Of a stretch of 64,000 nucleotides of DNA, positions 7,223 through 16,329 are shown piece by piece. The translations under genes and the position numbers were made by a program. The DNA lies in the NCBI RefSeq assembly GCF_023195535.1, contig NZ_JALPNF010000003.1, forward strand, positions 1 to 64,000. The letters are read 5' to 3'. Under the pieces are notes generated by a model. The model saw only the letters and a list, made by a program, of their open reading frames with translations. It ran no database searches and was not told the origin of the DNA. Every line of letters starts with the position of its first letter. Within the stretch, counting starts at the first letter, position 1. The DNA comes from Sphingomonas faeni (GTDB taxonomy: Bacteria; Pseudomonadota; Alphaproteobacteria; Sphingomonadales; Sphingomonadaceae).

Positions 7223-8488
7223 TCAGCCGATTAGCAGACCTGCAAGGGCCGCCGACATGAGGTTCGCGAGACTCCCTGCCGCCAGCGCGCGCAGGCCGAG
7301 CTTGGCGATCATCGGCCGCTGGTTCGGCGCAAGGCTCCCGGTCACCGCCATCTGGATCGCGATCGACGAGAAGTTCGCAAAGCCGCACAGCGAGAAGGTG
7401 ATCACCGCGATCGTCCGCGGGCTCAGCCCCTGCTGCGTCCCGAGCGAGATATACGCGACGAATTCGTTCAGCACGATCTTCTGCCCGAACAGCCCGCCGG
7501 CGATCCCCGCCTCGCTCCACGGCACGTTCAGCAGGAACATGATCGGCGCGAAGACGTAGCCGAGCAGCCCCTGGAAGCTCAGCCCCGGGAGCCCGATCAT
7601 GTTGCCGAGCCCGCCCAGCAGGCCGTTCGCCAGCGCCACCAGCGCGACGAACGCCAGTACCATCGCCCCGACCGCAACCGCCAGCCGCACGCCTGTCTGC
7701 GCGCCCTGGGCTGCGGCCATGATCAGGTTGGCGGGCTTTTCCTCGTCATGCGTCGCCTGCGGCATCGGCTCACCGGCGGACGATTCACCCGGCAAATCGC
7801 CGAGCGCGAGTTCGCCCTCGGGCGGCATGACGCGGTCGGGCATGATGATCTTCGCCATCAGGATCCCGCCCGGCGCGGCCATGAAGCTCGCCGCCAGCAG
7901 ATAATCGATCCGGATCCCCATCGACGCGTACGCCGCGAGGATCGTCCCCGCGACGCCAGCCATGCCGCTGGTCATTACCGTGAACAGCTGCGCCGGGGTC
8001 AGTCCCGCCAGATACGGGCGGATGACGAGCGGCGATTCGCTCTGGCCGACGAAGATGTTCGCCGCCGCGCACAGCGATTCGACCTTCGAGACGCCGATGA
8101 CCTTCTCGATCCCGCCGCCGACCCAGCGCACCACCAGCTGCATGATGCCGAGATAATAGAGGATCGAGACTAGGCTGGCGAAGAAAATGATCACCGGCAG
8201 CGCGGCGATCGCGAAGCTCTGTCCGCCGATCTCGGGCGTCGCCATCTTGCCGAACAGGAATTCGGTGCCCTTCTGCGAATAACCCAGCAGGTTGGCGACC
8301 CCGCCCGACATCTCGCCGAGCACCACCTTGCCGAAGCTCGAATACAGCACGAGCACCGCGATCCCGGCCTGCAACGCGAACGCCGCGCCGACGATGCGCA
8401 GGCGGATCGCGCGGCGGTCGCTCGACAGCAGCACGGCGATGCCCAGAATGACGGCGATGCCTGCAAGGCCGATGACTAGTCTTTCCAT
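7223..8488 (-). CDS. nupC: NupC-family concentrative nucleoside transporter
   Basis: The 421-residue protein is an inner-membrane cation/nucleoside symporter of the CNT family. It has about ten hydrophobic segments, the C-terminal Nucleos_tra2 blocks (GLFGQKIVLNEFVAY; TITFSLCGFANFSSI-like) and the mid-protein GQSESP-like motif near residue 150 typical of the substrate site. The start at ATG 8488 gives the usual short N terminus (MERLVIGLAG); an upstream alternative adds 16 unlikely residues. It is divergent from a queuosine-precursor transporter across 139 bases, which suggests shared control of nucleobase or nucleoside salvage. Confidence 0.93.
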   Translation of the reverse strand: MERLVIGLAGIAVILGIAVLLSSDRRAIRLRIVGAAFALQAGIAVLVLYSSFGKVVLGEMSGGVANLLGYSQKGTEFLFGKMATPEIGGQSFAIAALPVIIFFASLVSILYYLGIMQLVVRWVGGGIEKVIGVSKVESLCAAANIFVGQSESPLVIRPYLAGLTPAQLFTVMTSGMAGVAGTILAAYASMGIRIDYLLAASFMAAPGGILMAKIIMPDRVMPPEGELALGDLPGESSAGEPMPQATHDEEKPANLIMAAAQGAQTGVRLAVAVGAMVLAFVALVALANGLLGGLGNMIGLPGLSFQGLLGYVFAPIMFLLNVPWSEAGIAGGLFGQKIVLNEFVAYISLGTQQGLSPRTIAVITFSLCGFANFSSIAIQMAVTGSLAPNQRPMIAKLGLRALAAGSLANLMSAALAGLLIG

Positions 8489-8508
8489 GGACGCCCTGCA
8501 TTTTTGAC

Positions 8509-8595
8509 TGACACGCGTGGCCCCCCGGCCGCGCAAGCGACCGACATGACACGCGAGCGCCGCACTCGCCAGTCATTTGAGGTCTAGTCATTTGA
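8509..8595. promoter_or_regulatory. Two pairs of direct repeats in a divergent promoter
   Basis: TGACACGCG occurs at 8509-8517 and 8547-8555. AGTCATTTGA occurs at 8571-8580 and 8586-8595, a 15-base period. All lie between the nupC and YhhQ starts. Such spaced direct repeats are candidate operator half-sites, but no regulator is identified. Confidence 0.35.
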
Positions 8596-8627
8596 CGGCG
8601 TGGCGGTTTTCGCTAGCGTCCCGCGCG

Positions 8628-9275
8628 ATGGACAAACCACTTCCCGCGTTCCCGCGTTCGCTCTTCGTTTTCTCGGTCCTGTACGGCGGCATGGTGTGCA
8701 TCGCCGGCGTGTTGGGGGTGAAGCAGGTCGCGCTCGGCCCGCTCGCGGTCGAGGCGGGGATCTTCGGCTTCCTGTTGCTGGTGGTGCTGAGCAGCGCGAT
8801 TTCCGAGCTGCACGGCCAGAAGACCGCGACGTTCCTGGTGCGCCTAGGGTTCATCCCGCTGCTGGTGTCAGCGGCGCTGATCCATCTCGTGCTGGCACTG
8901 CCGCACGATCCGGGGATGTACCCGCCCGCGGTCGACGCATTCCCGATCGTGGTCGGGCAAAGCTCGCGGATGATGATCGCCGGGCTGATCTCCTACGGCA
9001 TCTCGCAGACGCTCAACGTGCTGATCTTCTCGAAGCTGTCGGGACAGGTCGGCAGCGGCGAGGGCAAGCTCGTCTGGCTCCGCGGCATGATCGCGAGCAT
9101 CATCTCGCAGATCATCGACACGATTTTGTTCATCACCATCTCGTTCCTCGGCGAACGGCCGATCCTCGCGTTGATGGAAGGGCAGATGCTGACCAAGGTC
9201 GTACTGTCGATCGTGCTGGTGCCGTTCCTGATCACCTTCTTCGTGCGATTGGGGCGGCGGCTGGACCGGGCATAA
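8628..9275 (+). CDS. yhhQ: Queuosine precursor transporter, YhhQ/VUT family
   Basis: The 215-residue integral membrane protein has about six hydrophobic spans and the family's signature acidic/polar positions in the membrane (SAISELHGQKTA in span 2-3, RGMIASIISQIIDT in the C-terminal third). Members import queuine or preQ precursors for tRNA queuosine modification. I used ATG 8628; an upstream TTG at 8577 would add 17 residues of poor quality. It is divergent from the nucleoside transporter. The homologous family is clear; the exact substrate is inferred. Confidence 0.88.
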   Translation: MDKPLPAFPRSLFVFSVLYGGMVCIAGVLGVKQVALGPLAVEAGIFGFLLLVVLSSAISELHGQKTATFLVRLGFIPLLVSAALIHLVLALPHDPGMYPPAVDAFPIVVGQSSRMMIAGLISYGISQTLNVLIFSKLSGQVGSGEGKLVWLRGMIASIISQIIDTILFITISFLGERPILALMEGQMLTKVVLSIVLVPFLITFFVRLGRRLDRA

Positions 9276-9284
9276 CACTTTCTC

Positions 9285-9366
9285 CGTCATCCTGACGAAA
9301 GTCAGGACCCAGAACCGCAAGGGACCCCGTTCGTGATCCTGGGTCCTGACTTTCGTCAGGATGACG
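9285..9366. repeat. Family B inverted repeat, copy 2
   Basis: Both arms carry CCTGACGAAAGTCAGG with the ACCCAG inner flank. It lies between the YhhQ gene and argB, both reading rightward. Confidence 0.9.
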
Positions 9367-9424
9367 GAATTGGTGATACGCGGTGATGCTTTCGCTACCT
9401 CCCTTGACTGTCTAAGGGGTCGCC

Positions 9425-10342
9425 ATGACCGATCACACGCCCGATCCCGCCCTGCTCGCCAAGGCGGAAACGCTCACCGAGGCGCTGCCGTATCTGCAGC
9501 GCTATGCCGGCAAGACGTTCGTCGTGAAATACGGCGGCCACGCGATGGGCGACCCCGAGCTCCAGCGCGATTTCGCCGAGGACATGGTGCTGCTGAAGGC
9601 GGTCGGCATCAACCCGGTGGTGGTACACGGCGGCGGCCCGCAGATCGGCGCGATGTTGAAGCGGCTCGGCGTCGAATCGCGCTTCGTCGACGGCCTGCGC
9701 GTCACCGATGCGGAAACCGCGCAGATCGCAGAGATGGTCCTCGCGGGCTCGATCAACAAGGAGATCGTCGGCTGGATCGGCCAGGCCGGCGGCCGCGCGG
9801 TCGGTATCTCGGGCAAGGACGCAGGCCTCGTGCTCGCGCAGAAAGTCGGCCACGGCCGCGAGCCCGACAAGCTCCAGGGGATCGAGCGCCACGTCGATCT
9901 CGGCTTCGTCGGCGAGCCGATCGCGGTCGACCGGACGATCCTCGACACGTTGATCAAGGCCGATATCATCCCGGTGATCGCCCCGATCGGCATCGGCGCC
10001 GACGGGCACACCTATAACATCAATGCCGACACGATGGCGGGCGCGATCGCCGCCGCGATGGGCGCCGCGCGGTTCTTCCTTTTGACCGACATCGTCGGCG
10101 TGCTCGACAAGCAGGGCGAACTGCTCACCGATCTCGACCCTGCGCGGATCGCCGAACTGCGCGCCGACGGCACGGTGACCGGCGGCATGATCCCCAAGCT
10201 CGACACATGCGTCGCGGCGGTCGAATCGGGCGTCGATGCCGCGGTCATCATCGACGGCCGCGTACCCCACGCGATGCTGCTGGAGATCTTCACCAAGCAG
10301 GGCGCGGGGACCTTGGTGAGCGCCAACGGGCGCCCGCGGTAA
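9425..10342 (+). CDS. argB: Acetylglutamate kinase
   Basis: The 305-residue protein phosphorylates N-acetyl-L-glutamate in arginine biosynthesis. Family blocks are in order: VVKYGGHAM near residue 33 (phosphate-binding Lys-Gly-Gly), VHGGGPQI near 63, the substrate Arg in a DGLRVTD block near 87, [12 protein letters not shown] near 200 and [11 protein letters not shown] near 245. The length and extended N terminus fit the arginine-inhibited hexameric type. AAGGGGTCGCC lies just before the ATG. No other arg genes are next to it. Confidence 0.97.
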   Translation: MTDHTPDPALLAKAETLTEALPYLQRYAGKTFVVKYGGHAMGDPELQRDFAEDMVLLKAVGINPVVVHGGGPQIGAMLKRLGVESRFVDGLRVTDAETAQIAEMVLAGSINKEIVGWIGQAGGRAVGISGKDAGLVLAQKVGHGREPDKLQGIERHVDLGFVGEPIAVDRTILDTLIKADIIPVIAPIGIGADGHTYNINADTMAGAIAAAMGAARFFLLTDIVGVLDKQGELLTDLDPARIAELRADGTVTGGMIPKLDTCVAAVESGVDAAVIIDGRVPHAMLLEIFTKQGAGTLVSANGRPR

Positions 10343-10376
10343 CGCGCGACGGGTATCACCCTCACTACCGCCACGC

Positions 10377-10459
10377 CGTCATCCCAGCGAAAGCTGGGAT
10401 CTCCCGGTTCTAGCCGCCCGCCTGCCAACGGGGATACCCTAGCTTCCGCTGGGGTGACG
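10377..10459. repeat. Family C inverted repeat, copy 1
   Basis: The left arm carries CCCAGCGAAAGCTGGG (6-bp stem, GAAA loop); the right arm is its inverted partner with small differences. It lies between argB and yggT. Confidence 0.88.
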
Positions 10460-10553
10460 ATAGGTGGGGTGACGATAGTCGGTCAGACGCGCGCGCGCGG
10501 CGGCGAAAACGACCGACATCACAGGGCTTCTCGTTCTTCACGCATCCCACACC

Positions 10554-10636
10554 CGTCATCCCAGCGAAAGCTGGGATCTCCCGGTTCGACCCGCGCACCC
10601 GCCAACCGGGATACCCCAGCTTTCGCTGGGGTGACG
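10554..10636. repeat. Family C inverted repeat, copy 2
   Basis: Both arms carry the CCCAGC/GCTGGG stem with GAAA or TTTC loop according to strand. It follows copy 1 by 95 bases in the same gap. Confidence 0.88.
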
Positions 10637-10727
10637 GGGTGGGGCTAGGGGGACTATCGTCTAAGCAGGGCTTCTCGTTCTCCCCCCGCCCCCTTATATC
10701 AGCAACACACCAGCGGAGACCCTTGCC

Positions 10728-11030
10728 TTGATCGCCCTTCTTCAGATCGTCCAGTTGCTGCTCAACCTCGTCTGGTGGGTCATCGTCATCCAGGCGATTC
10801 TGTCGTGGCTGATCGCGTTCAACGTCATCAACACGCACAGCGATTTCGTCCGCACGGTCTGGAACGCGCTGCAGAAGATCACGGAGCCGCTGTATCGCCC
10901 GATCCGCCGCATCCTCCCCGATTTCGGCGCGCTCGATCTGTCGCCGCTGGTCGTGCTGCTGATCCTCTACATCCTGACCAATATCGTCATCCCGAACATC
11001 GCGCAGAACTACCTCGTCGCGGCCTATTGA
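10728..11030 (+). CDS. yggT: YggT-family membrane protein
   Basis: The 100-residue protein has two hydrophobic spans (about 3-27 and 68-92) flanking an amphipathic stretch with the family's EPLYRPIRRILP motif near residue 53. YggT proteins are small inner-membrane proteins linked to cell division, osmotic response or membrane-protein placement; the biochemical role is unsettled. TTG is the start, supported by GGAG nine bases upstream. The stop overlaps the start of the DUF167 gene, so the two are translationally coupled. Confidence 0.9.
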   Translation: MIALLQIVQLLLNLVWWVIVIQAILSWLIAFNVINTHSDFVRTVWNALQKITEPLYRPIRRILPDFGALDLSPLVVLLILYILTNIVIPNIAQNYLVAAY

Positions 11031-11338
11031 TCGGGCCGTCAGCCTGGCGCGCGGTCGATGACGGCTTGGCGATCGCCGTCCGGGTAACACCGCGCGGCGG
11101 TCGCGACGCACTCGCCGCCGGAACGCCCGAGCATTTCGCGGCCCGACTGGCAGCCGCTCCGGTCGATGGTGCCGCGAACGCGGGGCTGGTCGCACTCGTC
11201 GCCAAGACCTTCGGCGTCCCCAAACGTGCCGTAACGATCATCGCCGGCGAGACCGCCCGCCTGAAGCGCCTGCACATCGCCGGCCACGTCGCTACGCTGG
11301 CGGAAATCGCGTCCGCGCTCTATGGGCCGCGGGCATGA
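11027..11338 (+). CDS. yggU: DUF167 (YggU-like) protein
   Basis: The 103-residue protein carries the compact DUF167 domain: [11 protein letters not shown] near residue 18, the [17 protein letters not shown] helix near 43 and [17 protein letters not shown] near 66. The likely start is a TTG whose last bases form the yggT stop (TTGA overlap). yggT-yggU adjacency is widely conserved and supports the call. The function is unknown. The next gene starts inside its stop codon. Confidence 0.85.
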   Translation: MIGPSAWRAVDDGLAIAVRVTPRGGRDALAAGTPEHFAARLAAAPVDGAANAGLVALVAKTFGVPKRAVTIIAGETARLKRLHIAGHVATLAEIASALYGPRA

Positions 11339-12210
11339 GCGCGACCATCATCGACGGCAAGGCCTTCGCCGCCGGCCTCCGGGCCCGTATCGCAGACGGC
11401 GTCACCGCCTTCAGGGCGCAGGCGGGCCGCGCGCCTGGCCTCGCCGTAGTGCTGGTCGGCGAGGACCCCGCCTCGAACGTCTATGTCCGCTCGAAGGGCA
11501 AGGCGACGCGCGAGGCCGGGATGGAGAGCATCGAGCACCGCCTCCCCGCCGACGTCCCCGCCGAAGACCTGCTCGCCCTGGTCGCGACGCTCAACGCCGA
11601 CCCGACGATCGACGGCATCCTCGTCCAATTGCCCTTGCCCAAGCATATCGACGAGCAGGCGGTGATCGCCGCGATCGACCCCGACAAGGACGTCGACGGC
11701 TTCCACCCGATCAACGCCGGCCGCCTCGCGACCGGTCTGCCCGGCTTCGTCCCCTGCACGCCGCTCGGCTGCGTCATGCTGTTGAAGAGCGTGCTGCCGA
11801 GCTTGAGCGGGTTGGAGGCGGTCGTCGTCGGTCGCTCTAACATCGTCGGCAAGCCGATGGCGCAACTGCTGCTCCGCGAGAGCTGCACCGTCACCGTCGT
11901 GCATAGCCGCACGCAGGACGTGCCGGCGCACATCCGCCGCGCCGACATCGTCGTCGCTGCGGTCGGCATCCCGGAGATGATCGAGGGCGACTGGCTCAAG
12001 CCCGGTGCGACCGTCATCGACGTCGGCATCAACCGCACCGACGCCGGCCTCGTCGGCGACGTCGATTTCGCCAGCGCGGTCGAGGTCGCGGGCGCGATCA
12101 CGCCGGTGCCGGGCGGCGTCGGGCCGATGACGATCGCGTGCCTGTTGCGGAACACGCTGGTGTCTGCCGGCCGCCGCGAAGGCGTCATGATCGACGAGGC
12201 CGCGCTATGA
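11335..12210 (+). CDS. folD: Methylenetetrahydrofolate dehydrogenase / cyclohydrolase
   Basis: The 291-residue bifunctional FolD interconverts 5,10-methylene-, methenyl- and 10-formyl-tetrahydrofolate in the cytosol. It shows the catalytic Y-x-x-x-K (Y50, K54), [11 protein letters not shown] near 100, [10 protein letters not shown] near 117, the NADP loop [12 protein letters not shown] near 163 and the signature [10 protein letters not shown] near 262. It overlaps the DUF167 gene and marC by four bases each (ATGA), so yggT-yggU-folD-marC read as one tightly coupled unit. Confidence 0.97.
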   Translation: MSATIIDGKAFAAGLRARIADGVTAFRAQAGRAPGLAVVLVGEDPASNVYVRSKGKATREAGMESIEHRLPADVPAEDLLALVATLNADPTIDGILVQLPLPKHIDEQAVIAAIDPDKDVDGFHPINAGRLATGLPGFVPCTPLGCVMLLKSVLPSLSGLEAVVVGRSNIVGKPMAQLLLRESCTVTVVHSRTQDVPAHIRRADIVVAAVGIPEMIEGDWLKPGATVIDVGINRTDAGLVGDVDFASAVEVAGAITPVPGGVGPMTIACLLRNTLVSAGRREGVMIDEAAL

Positions 12211-12827
12211 TCGAACTCTATATCTCGTCGCTGATCACCTTTTTCGTGGTCATCGATCCGCCCGGCTGCGCGCCGATCTATGCCGGACTGTCGGCGAGTG
12301 CCTCCGCCGAACAGAAGCGTGCGATGGCGATCCGCGCAGTCGGCGTATCCGCGCTGATCCTGTTCGTCTTCGCGCTGTTCGGCGAGGCGTTGCTCAAGGG
12401 CCTCGGCATCAGCCTTGCCAGCTTCCGGATCGCGGGCGGCATCATGCTGTTCCTGATCGCGCTCGAAATGGTGTTCGAAAAGCGTACCGAGCGCCGCGAG
12501 GACCGCGCCGCCAAGGTCGCGAACGATCCCGAGGTCGAGGACGTCTCGATCTTCCCGATGGCGATGCCAATGATCGCAGGGCCCGGCTCGATCGCGTCGG
12601 TGATGCTGTTGATGAGCCGCAACAGCGGCATCGAGCGCTCGCTGGTCGTGCTCGGCGCGATGGTGACGATCCTGCTGCTGACCTTGGTCGCGCTGCTTGC
12701 TGCCGGCCCGATCATGCGGATCCTCGGCGCAAAGATCGAGGCGGTGATCACGCGGTTGCTAGGCGTACTGCTGGCGGCGCTGGCCGTGCAGTTCGTACTC
12801 GACGGCCTGTCGGTGGTGCTGCGCTGA
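12207..12827 (+). CDS. MarC-family integral membrane protein
   Basis: The 206-residue protein has six predicted spans and the MarC pattern: [12 protein letters not shown] near residue 14, a charged central loop (about 90-115) and [14 protein letters not shown] near 117. MarC proteins were once linked to multiple antibiotic resistance, but that link was withdrawn, and their substrate is unknown. The ATG sits in the folD stop (ATGA). It ends the four-gene coupled run and is followed directly by a family B repeat. Confidence 0.92.
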   Translation: MIELYISSLITFFVVIDPPGCAPIYAGLSASASAEQKRAMAIRAVGVSALILFVFALFGEALLKGLGISLASFRIAGGIMLFLIALEMVFEKRTERREDRAAKVANDPEVEDVSIFPMAMPMIAGPGSIASVMLLMSRNSGIERSLVVLGAMVTILLLTLVALLAAGPIMRILGAKIEAVITRLLGVLLAALAVQFVLDGLSVVLR

Positions 12828-12829
12828 TC

Positions 12830-12912
12830 CGTCATCCTGGGCTCGACCCAGGATCCAGAGCCAAGAGCGGTATCGCCAATGGCTCTGGATCCTGACTTTC
12901 GTCAGGATGACG
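12830..12912. repeat. Family B inverted repeat, copy 3 (hybrid arms)
   Basis: The left arm has CCTGGGCTCGACCCAGG in place of the GAAA hairpin; the right arm has the standard hairpin. Both stems pair fully, so the exchanged arm keeps its fold. It lies in the convergent marC / GT-C gap. Confidence 0.88.
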
Positions 12913-12920
12913 GGCTAAGG

Positions 12921-14708
12921 TCAGTCCACCTTGAACAACCGCAGCGGCGACTTCGCCGGCAGCGGCAGAGGCGTCAGCCACCCCGGCACCTCGTTCTTCG
13001 CCATCTGCGCATAGAACCCCTTCGGGCTGCGCGCCTTGTAGTTCGTCGATTCCGCCGCGTTCGGGCACAGCAGCAGCATCGTCGCGCCGTGCCGCTTGAT
13101 GATCGCGTGTGCCTGGTCCGGCGTCCCCCCGAACGCGTGCTGCACATCTAGGATAGCATCGCCGTTGCGGTGATACGGCCCCGCGATCGCGTCGTGATGC
13201 GTGATCGTGATCAGCCGCGGTCCCATGTCGACGAAGGTGAACACGGTCTGCGCCGGATACTTGTTCAGCGCGAGCAGCACGGTCGTCCGCAGGCAGTTGC
13301 CGGTCGCCGAATTGACGCGCTTCTCATACGGCTTCGGCCGGTCGATCGGCAGGTATTTGATCACCATCCCGGCAAACAGCCCCGAGACGATCAGGAAAGC
13401 ACCGACCGTGCCGATCACCCGGACCGCCACCGATCGATTCCCGAGCAACCGCGGCAGGATCAGCCACCCCAGCGCCGTCGCCCCCGGAATCGCCAGCAAC
13501 TGCGCCGCCGGCCCCGCGCGGACCTGCCACAACAGCATCGCACACGCGAACGCGGTGAACAGCGCGACCGCCGCCCAGCCGACGGCCCGGTCGTCGCGAC
13601 GCGCACGCCAAGCCGCAAGGATCGCCCCGATCAGCCCGATGATCGGCAACGTCGCCAGCGCGAACCCGACGCGGAAACTATGCTTGTAGATCGGCTTGGC
13701 CTCGCGGACATTGTCCAGCCAGTTGCGCTGCAGCTCGGGCGAGATCCCCTCGGGCCGCCCCAGGCACTGCGGGAACACCAGCGCAAAGCCCGCAACGATC
13801 GCCGCACCCGCAACAACCGCCAGCGCCAGCCGCACACCCCGCGAAGCCGGCCCGAACCGCGCGAGCAGAAACAGCAACATCCCCGCCGCGATCATCACGC
13901 TCAACCACACCGGCGTCAGCGCATCGCACCGCATCCCCTGGTTGGCGTTCGACGCGAACAGCGCGAACCCGAGTGTGCTGCCTCCGCCCAACGTCAGCGC
14001 ATAAATCGACAGCCGCTCGGCCTCAGACCGGTCCCACACCCAGCGCAACGCGATGATCGCCCCCGCCATCGCCGCGTACGGCAGCAGCTCGAGCCCGATC
14101 GACAGCGACACCGCGCTCGCAAGCCCGACCATCGCGCCACCGCGACGCCCGTTCGTATCGCACAACCCGGCGACCGTCAGGCTCAGCATGGCGAGCTGCC
14201 AGCCGTGGTGATCGATCCGCTCGGGCATGAACATCAGCATCGTGCCGGTCGCGCCGACCATGATCACCACGGCAAGCGGCCACGCGTAAGGGCTGATCAG
14301 CCGCCGCACGGTCGCGCCGATGCCGAGCATCGCAATCGACAACGGGAGCAATGGCGCGATCCCGCACGCCAGCCGCTCGGCCCAGCTGTTGGTGGTGAAG
14401 AGGCGGAAGAACAGGATCAGCCCCGCGATCGGCAGGTCGACGATCCGGCTCCAATGGATATCGAATCCGACCGGCGGGTTCAGCCGATAGTTGCGCAGAT
14501 CATACCAGCCCTGGCCGTCGAGCAGCGCGCGGACCTGCATCAGCCGCATGTTGTCGTCGGTATCGCCAAGCGACAACCAGCGGATCTGCCCCCAGCGATC
14601 GAACATCGACCACGCCGCCACCGCCACCCAGGCGAGCAGCGTCAGCGCGATCCAATGCCGATCGAGTTCGTCCAGCAGCGTCCGCCGCTGAAGTGGTGCC
14701 TGATCCAA
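12921..14708 (-). CDS. GT-C type membrane glycosyltransferase-like protein
   Basis: The 595-residue polytopic protein has about eleven hydrophobic spans, a first outer loop with an acidic GDTDDNMR motif (about residues 48-55) and a periplasmic-like C-terminal domain of about 150 residues. This is the layout of GT-C enzymes such as STT3 or ArnT, which use lipid-linked sugars at the outer face. Sphingomonad homologues are often mislabelled AcrB-family, but no RND features are seen. Next to GtrA and a GT2, it is the candidate acceptor-specific transferase of a gtr-type system. It is divergent from gtrA. Confidence 0.7.
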   Translation of the reverse strand: MDQAPLQRRTLLDELDRHWIALTLLAWVAVAAWSMFDRWGQIRWLSLGDTDDNMRLMQVRALLDGQGWYDLRNYRLNPPVGFDIHWSRIVDLPIAGLILFFRLFTTNSWAERLACGIAPLLPLSIAMLGIGATVRRLISPYAWPLAVVIMVGATGTMLMFMPERIDHHGWQLAMLSLTVAGLCDTNGRRGGAMVGLASAVSLSIGLELLPYAAMAGAIIALRWVWDRSEAERLSIYALTLGGGSTLGFALFASNANQGMRCDALTPVWLSVMIAAGMLLFLLARFGPASRGVRLALAVVAGAAIVAGFALVFPQCLGRPEGISPELQRNWLDNVREAKPIYKHSFRVGFALATLPIIGLIGAILAAWRARRDDRAVGWAAVALFTAFACAMLLWQVRAGPAAQLLAIPGATALGWLILPRLLGNRSVAVRVIGTVGAFLIVSGLFAGMVIKYLPIDRPKPYEKRVNSATGNCLRTTVLLALNKYPAQTVFTFVDMGPRLITITHHDAIAGPYHRNGDAILDVQHAFGGTPDQAHAIIKRHGATMLLLCPNAAESTNYKARSPKGFYAQMAKNEVPGWLTPLPLPAKSPLRLFKVD

Positions 14709-14832
14709 AACGCTTTCCTCCAGCCCGCACGCACTCTAGATGCGCGGGCGTATCTCAAGCGTCGCTCTATCGCGGTGCCCGTAAAGAACAAGGCACCGGC
14801 GCGATCGCCGGAGGGTAAAGAACAAGGCGGGC

Positions 14833-15258
14833 ATGCAGGCGATTTGGCGACAAATGGAGCAGATGCGGTCGAGCGGGGTGCTCGGCCAGCTCGTGCGCTT
14901 CGGCATCGCCGGCGGGATTTCCAGCGTCGTGTACTCGCTCGTCTACCTGCCGCTGACCGCGTACGTCTTCCCGCCACGCCAAGCGGTGGCCGCGGTGCCG
15001 TTCGCGTTTGCCGTCGCGGTGGTGGTAGGCTTCTTCCTGCACAGCCGCTGGAGCTTTAAGGGGCACGCCAAGGAACCGGGGGCAGGGCGGCATTTCAAGT
15101 TCGTGATCGTCCAGGCCGCGGGGCTGAGTCTCAACGCGGTCATCACCTGGATCGGCACCGCGCTGCTTCATCTGCACCCGTGGATCCCACTGATTCCCGC
15201 CGTTCTTCTTGCCGCTATCCTGAGCTTCGTGCTCAACCGTCTTTGGGTTTTCAACTGA
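14833..15258 (+). CDS. gtrA: GtrA-family flippase-like membrane protein
   Basis: The 141-residue protein has four hydrophobic spans and the GtrA pattern: QLVRFGIAGGISSVVY near residue 20, SRWSFKG at the second loop and FVLNRLWVFN at the C terminus. GtrA proteins are thought to flip polyprenyl-phosphate-linked sugars across the inner membrane. It starts 125 bases from the divergent GT-C gene and is followed 15 bases later by a methyltransferase, so a role in one envelope-sugar pathway is likely. Confidence 0.93.
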   Translation: MQAIWRQMEQMRSSGVLGQLVRFGIAGGISSVVYSLVYLPLTAYVFPPRQAVAAVPFAFAVAVVVGFFLHSRWSFKGHAKEPGAGRHFKFVIVQAAGLSLNAVITWIGTALLHLHPWIPLIPAVLLAAILSFVLNRLWVFN

Positions 15259-15273
15259 AATGGCCGACACTTA

Positions 15274-16002
15274 ATGGACCGCATCGTCTACGACCGGATG
15301 GCCGCCCATGATTCCACGCACTGGTGGTACCGCGCGCGCCGCGACATTCTCGCGGATTACCTGACCCGCTACGGCGCATTGCCGAAGGATGCGAAGATCC
15401 TCGAGATCGGCTGCGGCACCGGGCATAACCTGCCGATGCTGGCGGAATTCGGCGAGATCGATGCGATCGAGATCGACCCGGCTGCACGCGAGATCGCCAG
15501 CGAACGGCTCGGCAAGCCGGTCGGCGCCGCGCCCTTGCCCGAACTGCCGGGCGTGCCGCGGAAGCATTACGACCTGATCGCGGTGCTCGATGTGGTCGAG
15601 CATATCGAGGACGACGTCGCCGCGCTCAAGGCGATGGCGGATTGCCTCGCACCCGGGGGCAAGATCCTGATCGCTGTGCCGGCGCATGCGTGGCTGTGGA
15701 GCGCGCATGACGTCGTGAACCATCACCACCGCCGCTACTCGAAGGCGACGCTCAAGACGGCGATCGAGACCGCTGGCCTGAAACCGGAAAAGCTCGGCTA
15801 TTTCAATTCGCTGCTGTTCCCATTGGCAGCGGCGGCGCGGATCGCGGGACGGATGACGGGCCGCGACGACAGCGACGATTCACCCCCACCGAAGCTGGTC
15901 AATGCGCTGTTCGAGAAGATTTTTCGTCTGGAGCGGCATCTGGTGGGGCGCATGCCGATGACGCCTGGTGTTTCGATCGTGACTCTGGCGGTGCCGCGGT
16001 AA
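15274..16002 (+). CDS. Class I SAM-dependent methyltransferase
   Basis: The 242-residue protein has an N-terminal HWWYRARR motif (about 16-23) typical of methyltransferases in polysaccharide and lipid-sugar clusters. The SAM-binding motif I is ILEIGCGTGHN near residue 45, the acidic motif II IDAIEIDP near 63, and motif IV DLIAVLDVVEHI near 100. It follows gtrA by 15 bases, so the pair is probably one transcript. The substrate is not evident; a glycan or polyprenyl-linked sugar is a guess from context. Confidence 0.9.
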   Translation: MDRIVYDRMAAHDSTHWWYRARRDILADYLTRYGALPKDAKILEIGCGTGHNLPMLAEFGEIDAIEIDPAAREIASERLGKPVGAAPLPELPGVPRKHYDLIAVLDVVEHIEDDVAALKAMADCLAPGGKILIAVPAHAWLWSAHDVVNHHHRRYSKATLKTAIETAGLKPEKLGYFNSLLFPLAAAARIAGRMTGRDDSDDSPPPKLVNALFEKIFRLERHLVGRMPMTPGVSIVTLAVPR

Positions 16003-16008
16003 GGCTGA

Positions 16009-16130
16009 TCCTCCCCCGCCAGGGGGAGGTGGCTGGCAATTTGCCAGACGGAGGGGGCGGCAGGCGCCGACCCGTGCTCCGTGTCCTCCCCCTCCGTCGC
16101 TTCGCGCCACCTCCCCCTGGCGGGGGAGGA
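16009..16130. repeat. Family A composite inverted repeat, copy 2
   Basis: The left arm carries the TGGCAATTTGCCA module and the right arm the GCGCTTCGCG-type module, so this copy is reversed relative to copy 1. It lies in the convergent gap between the methyltransferase and GT2 genes, beside a family D repeat. Confidence 0.9.
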
Positions 16131-16197
16131 TCGGCGGGGAATTCAGTACGAGGGGGCGGGGGATACGCCTCTTGGATTCCTGAATTTTCGAGGAAGC

Positions 16198-16303
16198 ACC
16201 ACCCCGGCGAAGGCCGGGGCCCAATTGGGGGACGTGGCCAACTGAGCACAGCACTTCGTTACTGCGACCTCTCCAATTGGGCCCCGGCTTCCGCCGGGGT
16301 GGT
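16198..16303. repeat. Family D inverted repeat, copy 1
   Basis: Each arm has CCCCGGCGAAGGCCGGGG or a close variant (7-bp stem) plus a CCCAATTGG inner flank. With the family A copy it fills the 327-base convergent gap 16003-16329, where I see no gene. Confidence 0.88.
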
Positions 16304-16329
16304 GCGAGGATCGGGATAGGCCGTGTTCG

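Larger units (their letters stand above)
10343..10727. other. argB-yggT gap filled by two family C repeats
   Basis: This 385-base gap holds two family C units plus a 16-base direct repeat (CAGGGCTTCTCGTTCT at 10522-10537 and 10666-10681), so it looks like a partly duplicated repeat unit. No open frame here is convincing. The yggT promoter must lie in or after the second copy. Confidence 0.7.

Noticed and set aside
8489..8627. A preQ1-type riboswitch before the YhhQ gene
   Set aside because: I could not find the small pseudoknot pattern or an A-rich tail that pairs with a hairpin loop; only direct repeats are seen.
12921..14708. AcrB/AcrD/AcrF efflux label for the GT-C-like protein
   Set aside because: The length (595 aa) is about half that of RND pumps and there are no RND motifs or large paired periplasmic loops; the GT-C layout fits better.
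13170..15059. A 629-codon frame antisense to the GT-C gene
   Set aside because: It is a shadow frame with very high Arg/Gln/Pro content. The opposite strand encodes a normal polytopic membrane protein.
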